Shown here: positions 17,690 to 26,543 of the stretch, in pieces | How positions within the stretch are numbered: position 1 is the first letter of the stretch | Layout of the letters: every line of letters starts with the position of its first letter | NCBI GenBank assembly: GCA_900318445.1 | Contig: ONKO01000010.1 | Coordinates: forward strand, 1-64,000 | Origin: an uncultured Bacteroidales bacterium | Lineage (GTDB): Bacteria; Bacteroidota; Bacteroidia; Bacteroidales; UBA932 | Length of the DNA stretch: 64,000 nt | Reading direction: 5' to 3' | The notes under the pieces: model-generated | Database searches by the model: none | What the model was told of the DNA's origin: nothing | Seen by the model: the letters and a program-made list of their open reading frames with translations, nothing else | Program-made: the position numbers and the translations under genes

Positions 17690-19035
17690 AGAACGTCTAT
17701 TTCATAGGAATTGGCGGCATAGGCATGTCGGCCCTGGCCCGCTACTATAAATTCAAGGGCTACGAGGTGGCCGGCTATGACCGCACGCCCTCCGACCTTA
17801 CGGCCCAGCTGGAGAAGGAAGGGATTTCCGTGCACTACGAAGACCGGCCCGACCTTGTTCCCGCCAGCGTGGAGGACACGCTCGTGGTGTACACGCCGGC
17901 TATCCCGCAGGACCTCGGAGAACTGCAGAAGGTCATGGGCGGAGGATACAAGGTGCTCAAGCGTTCCCGTACGCTGGGAGAGATTACGCGCGGACAGCGC
18001 TGCCTGGCGGTAGCCGGAACACACGGAAAAACCACTACCTCAACGCTCACGGCACATATCTTTACAGAAACAGGAGAGGGCTGCAGCGCTTTCCTCGGCG
18101 GTATTTCGCGAAACTACGGCACCAACCTCCTGATGTCCCGGAACGAGACCGTGGTGGTGGAGGCCGATGAGTTTGACCGCTCTTTCCTGCAACTGTTCCC
18201 GGAGATTGCCGTCATTACGGCGGTGGATCCCGACCATCTGGACATCTACGGAGACTATGCACACGTGGTGGAGGCCTTCAAGGCTTTCGCCAGTCAGGTG
18301 ACGGGCACGGTGATTGCCAAAAAGGGCACGCCCATCGGCCCGGAAGATACACGCGCACGCGTGCTCACCTATCACTATACCGACGAGGGGGCCGATTTCT
18401 GCGCGCTGAACCCCCGCCCCGACGAGTGCGGGTATTTCCACTACGACCTCAAGTATCCCGGCGGTATCCTGAAGGACATCCGCGTGGGAGCGCCCGGCTG
18501 GGTGAACGCCGAGAACAGCGTCGCGGCTGCAGCCATCGCCCTCACCTATGGACTGGAGCCGGAGGCTATAAGGAAGGCCATCGGCACGTTCGAAGGCGTA
18601 AAACGTCGCCTGGAGGTGCATGTGAACAGCCCCAAGCTGTCCTATATCGACGACTACGCGCATCATCCCGCGGAGCTGACATCGGCCATCTCCTCCATGC
18701 GCGACATCTTCCCGGGACGCCGGATCACCGCCATCTTCCAGCCGCACCTGTACACGCGGACACGCGACTTTGCAGCCGAGTTTGCGGAGGCGCTCTCGGC
18801 CGTGGACAAGCTCATCCTCCTCGATATCTATCCGGCCCGCGAAGAGCCCATTCCGGGCGTTACGTCGGAGATGATTTTCAAGGATGTGACCGCGCCGGAG
18901 AAGGTGCTCATCAAGAAGGAAGAGCTCATGGATTACCTCTCCGATGAGCCGCTGGACGTGCTGGTGACCTTTGGCGCCGGCAACGTGGACCGCTATGTCG
19001 AACCCATTACCCAGCTACTGAAAAGCCGCTTATGA
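17686..19035 (+). CDS. murC: UDP-MurNAc:L-Ala ligase
   Basis: 449 aa. First Mur ligase of the cytoplasmic pathway. N-terminal FIGIGGIGMSALARY, ATP loop AGTHGKTTTS, EADEFDRSFL, DPDHLDIYG and the C-terminal DDYAHHPAE are all canonical. Overlaps both neighbours by 4 bases. No ddl follows, unlike in Proteobacteria. Confidence 0.97.
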   Translation: MKNVYFIGIGGIGMSALARYYKFKGYEVAGYDRTPSDLTAQLEKEGISVHYEDRPDLVPASVEDTLVVYTPAIPQDLGELQKVMGGGYKVLKRSRTLGEITRGQRCLAVAGTHGKTTTSTLTAHIFTETGEGCSAFLGGISRNYGTNLLMSRNETVVVEADEFDRSFLQLFPEIAVITAVDPDHLDIYGDYAHVVEAFKAFASQVTGTVIAKKGTPIGPEDTRARVLTYHYTDEGADFCALNPRPDECGYFHYDLKYPGGILKDIRVGAPGWVNAENSVAAAAIALTYGLEPEAIRKAIGTFEGVKRRLEVHVNSPKLSYIDDYAHHPAELTSAISSMRDIFPGRRITAIFQPHLYTRTRDFAAEFAEALSAVDKLILLDIYPAREEPIPGVTSEMIFKDVTAPEKVLIKKEELMDYLSDEPLDVLVTFGAGNVDRYVEPITQLLKSRL

Positions 19036-19814
19036 AACCTTTCTTCCGAAAAGCACTGGGCCTTGCGCTCGTCACCTCATGTGCCGCCCTCTGGATAGTA
19101 ACGACAGGGATGTCGGTGCGGGAGCGCCGCACGCGCACCTGCCAGGGGAAGGGCAGCCTGGACGTGACCATCGCCGATTCGCTGGAACGCCAGTTCGTGC
19201 GAAAGGCCGACGTAGCCCGGTGGCTGGAGAAAGAATACAGGGCTTATGCCGGACTCCCGCTGGACAGCGTAGACCTGAACCGCATTGAGAAGCTGGTCGG
19301 GGCCCACTCGGTGGTGCGCGATGCGCAGGCATGGCTCACCGACGACGGCGTCCTGCACGTGGAGCTGAGCCAGCGGCAGCCGGTGGTGCGCTTTGACGAC
19401 GGCACCAACGGGTATTATGCCGATGCCACGGGGTTTGTGTTTCCGCTGCAGTCACAGGGCAGCGCAGACGTTCCCGTGGTCAACGGGCACATTCCCATGA
19501 AGATTCCCCGCGGGTTCAAGGGGACGCCGGCCGATGCCGCCGAGAAAGCCTGGCTGGACAAGATGATCGGCCTTATCAATACCATCACGGGCACGGTATG
19601 GGAGCATAACATTGTAAAGATTACCGTCAATACGAAGAGAGACCTTGTCCTGACGCCCCGTGAGGGACAGGAGCAGTTTATCTTCGGGGAGCCCGTGCGG
19701 GTTCAGGAAAAACTGCGCCTGATGAAGGCATATTACGAGAGCGTGGTGCCGGCACGGCCCGGTTACCGCACCGTAGACCTCCGGTACCGGGGGCAGCTGG
19801 TTTGCAGAAAATAA
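19032..19814 (+). CDS. ftsQ: FtsQ-type division protein
   Basis: 260 aa with one N-terminal membrane segment (ALGLALVTSCAALWIVT) and a periplasmic POTRA-like plus FtsQ domain. It is recognised by position and topology, with HVELSQRQPVVRFDDG fitting the FtsQ core. Connects FtsL/B to the divisome. Confidence 0.85.
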   Translation: MKPFFRKALGLALVTSCAALWIVTTGMSVRERRTRTCQGKGSLDVTIADSLERQFVRKADVARWLEKEYRAYAGLPLDSVDLNRIEKLVGAHSVVRDAQAWLTDDGVLHVELSQRQPVVRFDDGTNGYYADATGFVFPLQSQGSADVPVVNGHIPMKIPRGFKGTPADAAEKAWLDKMIGLINTITGTVWEHNIVKITVNTKRDLVLTPREGQEQFIFGEPVRVQEKLRLMKAYYESVVPARPGYRTVDLRYRGQLVCRK

Positions 19815-19824
19815 AAACAGATAT

Positions 19825-21240
19825 ATGGAAGAGAAGTACATTGCGTCGATCGATCTGGGAAGCTCGAAGTTCGGGCTCTGCGTCGCCAAAGTCACGGGCG
19901 ACGACGTCCAGATTGTGTACTATAAGGAGACGCCCTCGGAGGGCATCCGCTACAGCATGATTGCCAATCCGCTCAGGGCTTCGCAGCGGCTCCGGCAGGC
20001 CGTCGAAGAGGCGGAGAAGGAGCTGATGATCAAGATTCTCCAGGTGGTGGTGGGCATGCCCCGCAACGAGGTGGCGCAGGTGACGGCATCGGCCCGCATC
20101 GAGCGCACGAATCCCGACGACTATATTACCACCGAGGAGGTACAGGCCCTGAAGTCCATGGCCCTGGAGACCTATCCCCTGCCCAATCCGGACAGCCAGA
20201 TCATGTACGGTGCCGTGGCACAGTCTTTCTCCATTGACGACGAAATCCAACTGGTGGAAAGCGACGTGGTGGGCACGCTGTCCAGCTCGCTGGAAGGGAA
20301 CTTCAAGGTGTTCATCGGGAGCCGGAAGGCTACGACGGCGCTGGACAAGATCTTCAACAGCCTGAACATTGCCGTGGCCAAGAAGTATTTCCTCCCGGAG
20401 GTGGTCGCGAGGACCGTGCTCACGGAGGAGGAGTGCATGGGCGGCGTGGCTCTTGTGGATGTGGGTGCGGGGGTTACTTCCGTCGCCATCTACCACGGGG
20501 GGATCATGCGTTACTATGCATCCATACCTTTTGGCGGGAAGGCCATCACCAATGATATCCGTACGGAATGCTCCATTTCCGAGGACCTGGCGGAGAAGAT
20601 CAAGAAGCGCTTTGGTGCGGTGCAGCCAGGAAAACTGGCCACACTGGGAGAGAAGGTGCTGCAGATTCGCCTGACGGAGCCGTTCAAGGAGGTTCCGGTT
20701 CGTTATATCTCGGAAGTGATTGACTGCCGTGCCCGGGAGATTGTAGAGGCTATACTGTATTACATCCAGGAAAGCGGCCTGCAGAATTCCCTCAGAAGCG
20801 GCATTGTCCTTACCGGCGGCGGCGCCGAGCTGGTCAACTTCAAGAGTCTCGTCGAGGAGATGTCGGGCTACAATGTACGCAAGGGATATCCCCGTTTCAC
20901 GTTCTCGGCATCGGCTGGGAGCGGGGTGTACTCCACTGCGGCGACATCGGCCATCGGCATGATTCTGTCGGCCAAGGATGACAATCTGCCCGACTGCGTA
21001 AGCGCGCCGGCGGCGGGTGAGAAGGAAGAGGAAGAGGAGACCGTGGAGGTGGAGGTAAAGGAGACGCTGTTCGAGCCTGACGATTTCGGGGAGGCGCAGC
21101 CGGTGGAGAAGCCGCAGAAGACAACCCGGGTCAAGGTATCAAAGCCCAAGAGCGAGAAGACCGGCATTTTCAGCATTTTCTGGAAGAACGTGGAAGACTC
21201 CGCCCTCAAGTTTTACGATAACGCCAACAAAGAAGAGTAA
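19825..21240 (+). CDS. ftsA: Actin-like division protein FtsA
   Basis: 471 aa. Actin-fold ATPase tethering FtsZ to the membrane. Seen: SIDLGSSKFGLCVA (phosphate 1), VDVGAGVTSVAIYHGG (phosphate 2), GIVLTGGGAELVNF (adenosine). The C-terminus has an acidic linker (KEEEEETVEVEVKE) before a predicted amphipathic membrane helix (GIFSIFWKNVEDSALKFY), longer than in Escherichia coli. Two bases separate it from ftsZ. Confidence 0.96.
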   Translation: MEEKYIASIDLGSSKFGLCVAKVTGDDVQIVYYKETPSEGIRYSMIANPLRASQRLRQAVEEAEKELMIKILQVVVGMPRNEVAQVTASARIERTNPDDYITTEEVQALKSMALETYPLPNPDSQIMYGAVAQSFSIDDEIQLVESDVVGTLSSSLEGNFKVFIGSRKATTALDKIFNSLNIAVAKKYFLPEVVARTVLTEEECMGGVALVDVGAGVTSVAIYHGGIMRYYASIPFGGKAITNDIRTECSISEDLAEKIKKRFGAVQPGKLATLGEKVLQIRLTEPFKEVPVRYISEVIDCRAREIVEAILYYIQESGLQNSLRSGIVLTGGGAELVNFKSLVEEMSGYNVRKGYPRFTFSASAGSGVYSTAATSAIGMILSAKDDNLPDCVSAPAAGEKEEEEETVEVEVKETLFEPDDFGEAQPVEKPQKTTRVKVSKPKSEKTGIFSIFWKNVEDSALKFYDNANKEE

Positions 21241-21242
21241 TT

Positions 21243-22478
21243 ATGAACGCAGACATCAATATCATTCCCCGCGACTGGGAAGAGGATTCCGCCATCATCA
21301 AAGTGATCGGAGTGGGTGGAGGCGGATGTAACGCGGTCAACTATATGTACAAGCAGAACATCCAGGGCTGCAGTTTCATCGTGTGCAACACCGACGCGCA
21401 GGCGCTTGCTTCCAGCGAGGTTCCGGTGAAGATCCAGATGGGACAGAACGGCCTGGGAGCCGGCACCGATCCTACGGCCGGACGCAATGCTGCGCTGGAA
21501 AGCCAGGACGAGATTGTCCGCAAGGTGCTGGACTGCGGGACCAAGATGCTCTTCATTACGGCCGGCATGGGCGGCGGTACGGGTACCGGTGCCTCCCCTG
21601 TCATTGCCAAGATGGCCAAGGACCGTGGCATCCTTACCGTGGCGGTTGTGACCATTCCGTTCAAGAACGAGGGCAACGAGAGCCAGTCCAAGGCCGTGGA
21701 CGGCATCCATGAGCTCGAAAAGAATGTGGACGCTCTCCTTATCATCAACAACGAGAAGCTGTATCAGTTCTTCGGAGACACGTTGATCCAGGAGGCATTT
21801 CCGAAGGCGGACGAAGTGCTGGCCACGGCTGTTCGCGGCATCATCGAGGTCATCAGTTGCCCCGGTTACATCAACGTGGACTTCCAGGATGTGTGCAAGA
21901 TGATGCGGAGCTCGGGCATGGCCCTCATGGGAAGCGGAGAAGGAACCGGCAATGACCGGCTGGAGATGGCCGTGAAGGGGGCTTTCGAGAGTCCGCTGCT
22001 GAACGACTTCGACCTCAAGACTGCCAAGAACGTCCTGGTGAACATCACCACGGGCAACAATGAGCGCGGCGCCAAGATGAGCGACCTCGAGCGCATTGAC
22101 GATATGATCTCCGAGTACACCGGAGATGCCAATCATTTCAAGAAGGGCATCATCTGGGACAACGATCCCGAGTTCGGCGACAAGGTGCGCATTACGGCCA
22201 TTGTCACGGGTTTCGAGATGGATCTGGGCGGTCTGGGCCTGGACAAGAACCTGGGAAACCTCGTGATCATTGACGATAACTTCGAGTGGGAACAGGCCGA
22301 GCATGGCGGCGAGATGCACATCCCTGCCGGTCCCGAGCCCATCAAAATCGGTTACAACAACTCCGACAACGCCAGGCACTTCAACTTCGCCACCGACCGG
22401 CGCCCGGTCCTCTGCATTGAGCCCGGTGCTCCCAAGAGCGACCTCGAGATCACTCCCGCCATTCGGCGTAAGCACTGA
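21243..22478 (+). CDS. ftsZ: Tubulin-like division GTPase FtsZ
   Basis: 411 aa. GTP-binding GVGGGGCNAVNYM near the N-terminus, tubulin signature GGGTGTGASP (about 110-119), and T7-region NITTGNNERGAKM. The extreme C-terminus SDLEITPAIRRKH resembles the conserved tail that binds FtsA. The intrinsically variable linker is short. Last gene of the dcw cluster; a REP-like element begins immediately at its stop codon. Confidence 0.97.
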   Translation: MNADINIIPRDWEEDSAIIKVIGVGGGGCNAVNYMYKQNIQGCSFIVCNTDAQALASSEVPVKIQMGQNGLGAGTDPTAGRNAALESQDEIVRKVLDCGTKMLFITAGMGGGTGTGASPVIAKMAKDRGILTVAVVTIPFKNEGNESQSKAVDGIHELEKNVDALLIINNEKLYQFFGDTLIQEAFPKADEVLATAVRGIIEVISCPGYINVDFQDVCKMMRSSGMALMGSGEGTGNDRLEMAVKGAFESPLLNDFDLKTAKNVLVNITTGNNERGAKMSDLERIDDMISEYTGDANHFKKGIIWDNDPEFGDKVRITAIVTGFEMDLGGLGLDKNLGNLVIIDDNFEWEQAEHGGEMHIPAGPEPIKIGYNNSDNARHFNFATDRRPVLCIEPGAPKSDLEITPAIRRKH

Positions 22479-22585
22479 CACGCAAGTCGCTGACAGATAG
22501 CTAGTTATAGATTATCGGGTGCACCGCGCGGTGCACCCGACAATTCTTAAGTGGTTGAGGGTTAGTCACTTATCCATCACCCGAG
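22479..22585 (+). repeat. REP-like element, copy 1
   Basis: A 32-base palindrome at 22512-22543 reads as GGGTGCACC-GCGC-GGTGCACCC with outer TTATC/GACAA arms (one mismatch at 22514). It has non-palindromic flanks shared with copies 2 and 3: GATAGCTAGTTATAGATT on the left and CAATTCTTAAGTGGTTGA on the right. It starts at the ftsZ stop. Same orientation as copy 2. Confidence 0.88.
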
Positions 22586-22602
22586 CTGTCGGCGAGTCCA
22601 AT

Positions 22603-22663
22603 CGGCTAAAACACAACAAAAAGCAGCTAAAACCACACTTTGTTTTAGCCGGTTGTTTTTTTC
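22603..22663 (+). terminator. Terminator after ftsZ and REP copy 1
   Basis: CGGCTAAAACA (22603-22613) pairs with TGTTTTAGCCG (22641-22651), followed by GTTGTTTTTTT. The loop is long (27 bases). Confidence 0.6.
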
Positions 22664-22708
22664 TCAATTTTTATAACATATAATTGTGATCTCAAATATT
22701 TTACGTCT

Positions 22709-23629
22709 ATGAGAGGTCACAGGAGAAAGTACCACTGGGAAGGCTTCGAACATGTCTTCCACCATGCAAAAAAATATCGTGTCATCTTCTATTCCCAGGA
22801 AGACAGGCTTGTGTTCTACACAATTTTTTCCATCATGGCCTGGGGCTACGGGATCAGCGTCCTGGCGCTGGCTCTGATGTACAACCACTATCATGCGCTG
22901 TTCAAACCGGCGTCTCCCCGCGTGCGGGCTTTGTTTATCGGCACGGTTGTATCTACCTTTGCAAAAGCATTCAACAAGGACTCCGGTCATAAGGGTGCCT
23001 TGTTTGAGAAAGCATACGGGAACGCCCCCAAGGTTGGCGAAAAGAAAATCCGCACCTGCATCTCCTACTGCTATAACAACTCTGCAGAAAAGAAACTGGT
23101 TACAAGAGCCGAGCAGGATCGCTGGAACCTTCTGGCTTACGTCGATAACGACCACCCGTTCTCTGAGCCAATCATCCTGAAGAAGACGTCACCTCACCTT
23201 CGCGCCGCCCTGAAAGAGGTCGATGCCCATGTCGCAGACCACGCCTACCTGCGCTATGCGTGTATCCGCCGCCTCTACCGCAAACTGTCGCTCAAGGAAA
23301 GGGAGCAACTGACCGACTACATCATAAGCCGATACTTGCCGCTTGACAAAGAGCTACTGCTCAGCTTTTACAAGGACTACCATTCCATGGTTACGGCCAT
23401 CAACTCCAATACCGGAAGCGAGTACGAGATTCGGGAAGAGTATCGAAATGATTCCGACGAGCCTTATACTCAGATGCTGAAAGTAGTTTCCAACTCTTCC
23501 TTTGCATCCAATCCCCACGCCATCCTTTCGGCCTCCCCCGAGAAGAAGCTCCAAATTGCCAATGCCCTGAGAAAGATGACATGTGCCAAAGAGTATCAAA
23601 TAAGCCGATTTCTGCACCTCGAAGAGTGA
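22709..23629 (+). CDS. REP-associated tyrosine transposase (RAYT)
   Basis: 306 aa of the IS200-like Y1 single-strand transposase superfamily. The HUH metal-binding motif is H60-Y-H62 (MYNHYHALFK). The predicted nucleophile is Tyr120 in SYCYNNSAEKKLV, matching the YIxxNPV region of RAYTs. It is longer than IS200 TnpA (about 150 aa), as RAYTs usually are. The gene has no terminal hairpins of an ordinary IS but stands between two directly repeated REP-like palindromes, with a third nearby. RAYTs are domesticated, mostly vertically inherited enzymes that move or maintain REP/REPIN sequences. The codon usage looks only slightly less GC-biased than that of the neighbours. Confidence 0.88.
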   Translation: MRGHRRKYHWEGFEHVFHHAKKYRVIFYSQEDRLVFYTIFSIMAWGYGISVLALALMYNHYHALFKPASPRVRALFIGTVVSTFAKAFNKDSGHKGALFEKAYGNAPKVGEKKIRTCISYCYNNSAEKKLVTRAEQDRWNLLAYVDNDHPFSEPIILKKTSPHLRAALKEVDAHVADHAYLRYACIRRLYRKLSLKEREQLTDYIISRYLPLDKELLLSFYKDYHSMVTAINSNTGSEYEIREEYRNDSDEPYTQMLKVVSNSSFASNPHAILSASPEKKLQIANALRKMTCAKEYQISRFLHLEE

Positions 23630-23735
23630 TTCGCAAAACGCTGTGGCTCAGCGCTTTATAGATTGTCGGGTGCACCGCGCGGTGCACCCGACAATTCGTA
23701 AGTAGCTATAGGATAGCTATTTGCGTATTACGTCA
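23630..23735 (+). repeat. REP-like element, copy 2
   Basis: Palindrome at 23663-23694 (perfect, 34 bases counting flanking A/T). The left flank has CGCTGTGGCTCAGCGCTTTA, itself a small hairpin (GCTGTGGCTCAGC). The right flank CAATTCGTAAGTAGCTAT parallels copy 1. It begins directly after the RAYT stop codon. Confidence 0.9.
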
Positions 23736-23757
23736 AACTCATGCTCGAGAGTGCCCG

Positions 23758-23788
23758 TTGGAATTGTGCATGGAATCCGCTAAATTTG
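23758..23788 (+). promoter_or_regulatory. Promoter of gltX
   Basis: TTG (23758-23760) and TAAATTTG (23781-23788) are separated by 20 bases. This places transcription start upstream of the ATG at 23809 and downstream of the in-frame TTG at 23758 and ATG at 23770, which settles the start choice. Confidence 0.6.
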
Positions 23789-23808
23789 CAGATTCAATTC
23801 AAAGACAC

Positions 23809-25593
23809 ATGGAAAGAAGAACCCGCGTAAGATTTGCCCCGTCACCTACCGGCCCGCTGCATATGGGCGGTGTGCGCACGGCACTGTATAACTACCTGTA
23901 CGCCAAGCAGAAAGGCGGAGATTTTATTATCCGCATTGAGGATACCGACTCTCACCGTTTTGTTCCGGGAGCCGAACAGTACATCATTGAAGCACTGAAC
24001 TGGTGCGGCATCATCCCCGACGAAGGTGTGGATGAGAACGGAAAAGTAGTGGAGGTTGCTTCCGAAAAGCATCCCCATGCTCCTTACCGCCAGAGCCAGC
24101 GCCGGCCCATCTATCGGCAGTATGCCGAGCAGCTCGTAGCAGCCGGCTGGGCTTACTACGCTTTTGACAGCGCCGATGAACTCAATGAAAAGCGTGCTGC
24201 AGCCGAGGCCAAGGGCGAAACTTTCATGTACAATGCCGCCTCCCGTGGCCAGCTCCGCAACTCTCTCAGCCTTCCCGAGGAAGAGGTAAAGCGCCTCCTG
24301 GAAACCACCACCGACTGGACGGTGCGTTTTAAGATGCCGGAGAACCGCGTCGTAAAGATGGACGATCTCATCCGCGGCCATGTGGAAGTGAACACCGACA
24401 CCCTGGACGACAAGGTGCTGTGGAAGCGGGCCGATGAACTCCCGACCTATCACCTGGCTAACATCGTTGACGACCACCTGATGGAAATCACCGAGGTCAT
24501 CCGCGGCGAAGAGTGGCTGCCGTCCCTGCCGCTCCACTACCTCCTGTACGAGGCCTTCGGCTGGACTGAGACCATGCCCCGCTTCGCTCACCTGTCCCTG
24601 CTCTTGAAGCCCGTGGGCAACGGCAAGCTCTCCAAGCGTGACGGCGACAAACTGGGCTTCCCGGTGTTCCCGCTGGCCTGGAAGAACCCTGAGACCGGAG
24701 AAGTATCACATGGCTACCGCGAAGACGGCTACTTTCCCGAGGCCTTTGTGAACCTCCTGGCCTTCCTGGGCTGGAACCCTGGCGACGACCGCGAGATGTT
24801 CACCCTGCCGGAGCTGGTACAGGCCTTCTCCCTGGATAAAGTCCAGAAAGCCGGTGCCAAGTTCAACCCCGACAAAGCCAAGTGGTACAACAAGGAGTAT
24901 CTTCGTCTGAAGACCACCGCCGAGCTCACCAACCTCTTCATCCCCGTGCTGGAGGGCCATGGCATCAAGGTGGTGGATTGTCCCTGCAATGCCCTCACCG
25001 CCGGAGCTACCTTCGAAGGATTCGGGGCCGATTTCGCCAATCACATCTTCACGCGTGAGTACGTGGAGGCAGCCGTGGAGCTGGTGAAAGAGCGTGCCAC
25101 CTTCGTGGCCGACATGTGGGACATCGCCCATTTCCTCTTTGTGGCTCCCGCCGATTTCGAAGCCTTCGGCATCAAAGCCGGAGCCGGCCTGCCTTCTAAG
25201 CCCGTAGACCCCAACCGTCCGATCGATCCGCGTGCCAAGGTGTTTGACGACGCTGCCACAGCTCCTTTTCTCGCCAAGGATGTAGACAAGTTCTGGAAGC
25301 CGGAGCATTATGAAAACTGCTTCGAAGTAACCCAGTACATCTCCGGTGCCAACTTCGGTTTTGACGATCTGGACGTATATCGCGGCGCCATGACCTCCGA
25401 AGCCCTGGAATCGGCCATCGAAGAGTACATCAAGATGCGCGAGTATCCTATGGGAAAAGTGATGAACAGCCTGCGCCTGGCCCTTACCGGTGCCGCCAGC
25501 GGTCTCGGAATCGCCGCCATCCTCGGCTTCATCGGCCGGAAGGAGTTTGCCCGCCGTATGACCTACGTAGCCGAAAAACTCGGCCGCATCTAG
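23809..25593 (+). CDS. gltX: Glutamyl-tRNA synthetase
   Basis: 594 aa class I synthetase charging tRNA-Glu. The HIGH motif appears as HMGG (His18, in PSPTGPLHMGG) and KMSKS as KLSKR (Lys273). RGEEWLPS and LPTYHLANIVDDH are typical. It is about 90 residues longer than the roughly 505 usual in Bacteroides. Extra sequence lies near 75-90 (DENGKVVEVASEKHPHA) and in the anticodon-binding half (KPVDPNRPIDPRAKVFDDAA). Lies between REP copies 2 and 3. The ATG at 23809 follows a promoter and gives the conserved opening RRTRVRFAPSPTG. Confidence 0.95.
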   Translation: MERRTRVRFAPSPTGPLHMGGVRTALYNYLYAKQKGGDFIIRIEDTDSHRFVPGAEQYIIEALNWCGIIPDEGVDENGKVVEVASEKHPHAPYRQSQRRPIYRQYAEQLVAAGWAYYAFDSADELNEKRAAAEAKGETFMYNAASRGQLRNSLSLPEEEVKRLLETTTDWTVRFKMPENRVVKMDDLIRGHVEVNTDTLDDKVLWKRADELPTYHLANIVDDHLMEITEVIRGEEWLPSLPLHYLLYEAFGWTETMPRFAHLSLLLKPVGNGKLSKRDGDKLGFPVFPLAWKNPETGEVSHGYREDGYFPEAFVNLLAFLGWNPGDDREMFTLPELVQAFSLDKVQKAGAKFNPDKAKWYNKEYLRLKTTAELTNLFIPVLEGHGIKVVDCPCNALTAGATFEGFGADFANHIFTREYVEAAVELVKERATFVADMWDIAHFLFVAPADFEAFGIKAGAGLPSKPVDPNRPIDPRAKVFDDAATAPFLAKDVDKFWKPEHYENCFEVTQYISGANFGFDDLDVYRGAMTSEALESAIEEYIKMREYPMGKVMNSLRLALTGAASGLGIAAILGFIGRKEFARRMTYVAEKLGRI

Positions 25594-25700
25594 CCTGACA
25601 CACAAATAGCTAACTCTCAGCCACTTATGAATTGTCGGGTGCACCGCGCGGTGCACCCGACAATCTATAAAACGCTGAGCCACAGCGAATTGCGCGTCAG
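25594..25700 (-). repeat. REP-like element, copy 3 (inverted)
   Basis: Palindrome at 25632-25663. Compared with copies 1 and 2 the flanks are inverted: read on the minus strand they give CTGTGGCTCAGCGTTTTATA before the palindrome and CAATTCATAAGTGGCTGAG after it. It fills the whole gap between the gltX stop and the truB stop. Confidence 0.9.
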
Positions 25701-26543
25701 CTATTCGAACAGGGCCAGGGCGTCATCCAGGGAGAGAGCGTCCGAAACGCGGAAATCGCCGCTGCGGGAGCGGATGAGGCTGCCCAGATGGGCGCCGGAT
25801 CCGAGTGCTTCTCCCAGATCGCGGGCAAAGGCGCGAATATACGTTCCTTTGGAACAGCCAATGCGGATAACGGCCTCCGGAAGGCCCAGGGCCGATGTAT
25901 CGGCTACATTAATGCGCGAGGAAGCGCGGCTCTCCGGGTCCAGCGGAGCGGCCGGCGAAGACGCTCCAAAGGAAAGCAGTTCCAATTCAGAAATCACGAT
26001 GCGGTTGCGCTGGAGAGAGTCCATTGCAGCCGCATCGAGTTCTTCTAAGCGTCCCTGTCGGTACAGCTTCCGGGCCAGTTCGTAAGCACGAACGCCATCT
26101 ACGCTCTTGGCACTGAAAAGCGGAGCCACCTGCTCCTGCTCCCCGAGGAAAGCGGGAAGGGCGGCGCGGACGGCATCGGCCGATATATGTTCGAAGGGAA
26201 AGCGCCGGTCCACCTCCTTCTCCAGGTCGTAGGAAGGGGTCGTTGCACCAAAACGGATGCCGGCGATGTACTCTTTGTCGTGGTCCTGCAGCATCTGTGC
26301 CTTCTTGCAGGCATCGCCGATGCACACAAGCAGCACCCCGGTTGCCAGCGGATCCAGCGTTCCAGCATGACCCACCTTCAGGTTCTTCTTGCCGAAATGA
26401 CGGATAGCCCTCCACTTGAGCTTACGGATGACATCGGCCGATGTCCAGCGATACGGCTTGTCAACGGGAAGGACGATGCCCTCCGGATAATCTTCGATAC
26501 TATGCGAGAGTACCTGCCCGGGACGGGGAATCAGGAAACTCAT
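25701..26543 (-). CDS. truB: tRNA pseudouridine-55 synthase
   Basis: 280 aa. Makes pseudouridine 55 in the T loop of tRNAs. Catalytic Asp64 lies in GHAGTLDPLATGVL. KEYIAGIRFGATTPSYDLE and CSKGTYIRAFARDLGEALGSGAHL are canonical. An insertion rich in Ala/Ser/Pro (about 195-225) precedes the last motif. The start overlaps the rpiB stop (ATGA), so the two are co-transcribed from rpiB. Confidence 0.95.
   Translation of the reverse strand: MSFLIPRPGQVLSHSIEDYPEGIVLPVDKPYRWTSADVIRKLKWRAIRHFGKKNLKVGHAGTLDPLATGVLLVCIGDACKKAQMLQDHDKEYIAGIRFGATTPSYDLEKEVDRRFPFEHISADAVRAALPAFLGEQEQVAPLFSAKSVDGVRAYELARKLYRQGRLEELDAAAMDSLQRNRIVISELELLSFGASSPAAPLDPESRASSRINVADTSALGLPEAVIRIGCSKGTYIRAFARDLGEALGSGAHLGSLIRSRSGDFRVSDALSLDDALALFE

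Noticed and set aside
22603-22663. A second REP family next to the first
   Set aside because: The GGCTAAAACA/TGTTTTAGCC pair followed by a T run is better explained as a terminator and is not repeated at the other REP copies.
23758-23808. Upstream in-frame starts for gltX (TTG 23758, ATG 23770)
   Set aside because: They lie in or before the predicted promoter and add non-conserved residues; ATG 23809 gives the conserved N-terminus.
22512-25663. Composite transposon carrying gltX between inverted REP palindromes
   Set aside because: The repeats are short REP-like units that also stand on each side of the RAYT gene in direct orientation, gltX is a core gene with its own promoter, and there are no target-site duplications that I can see.
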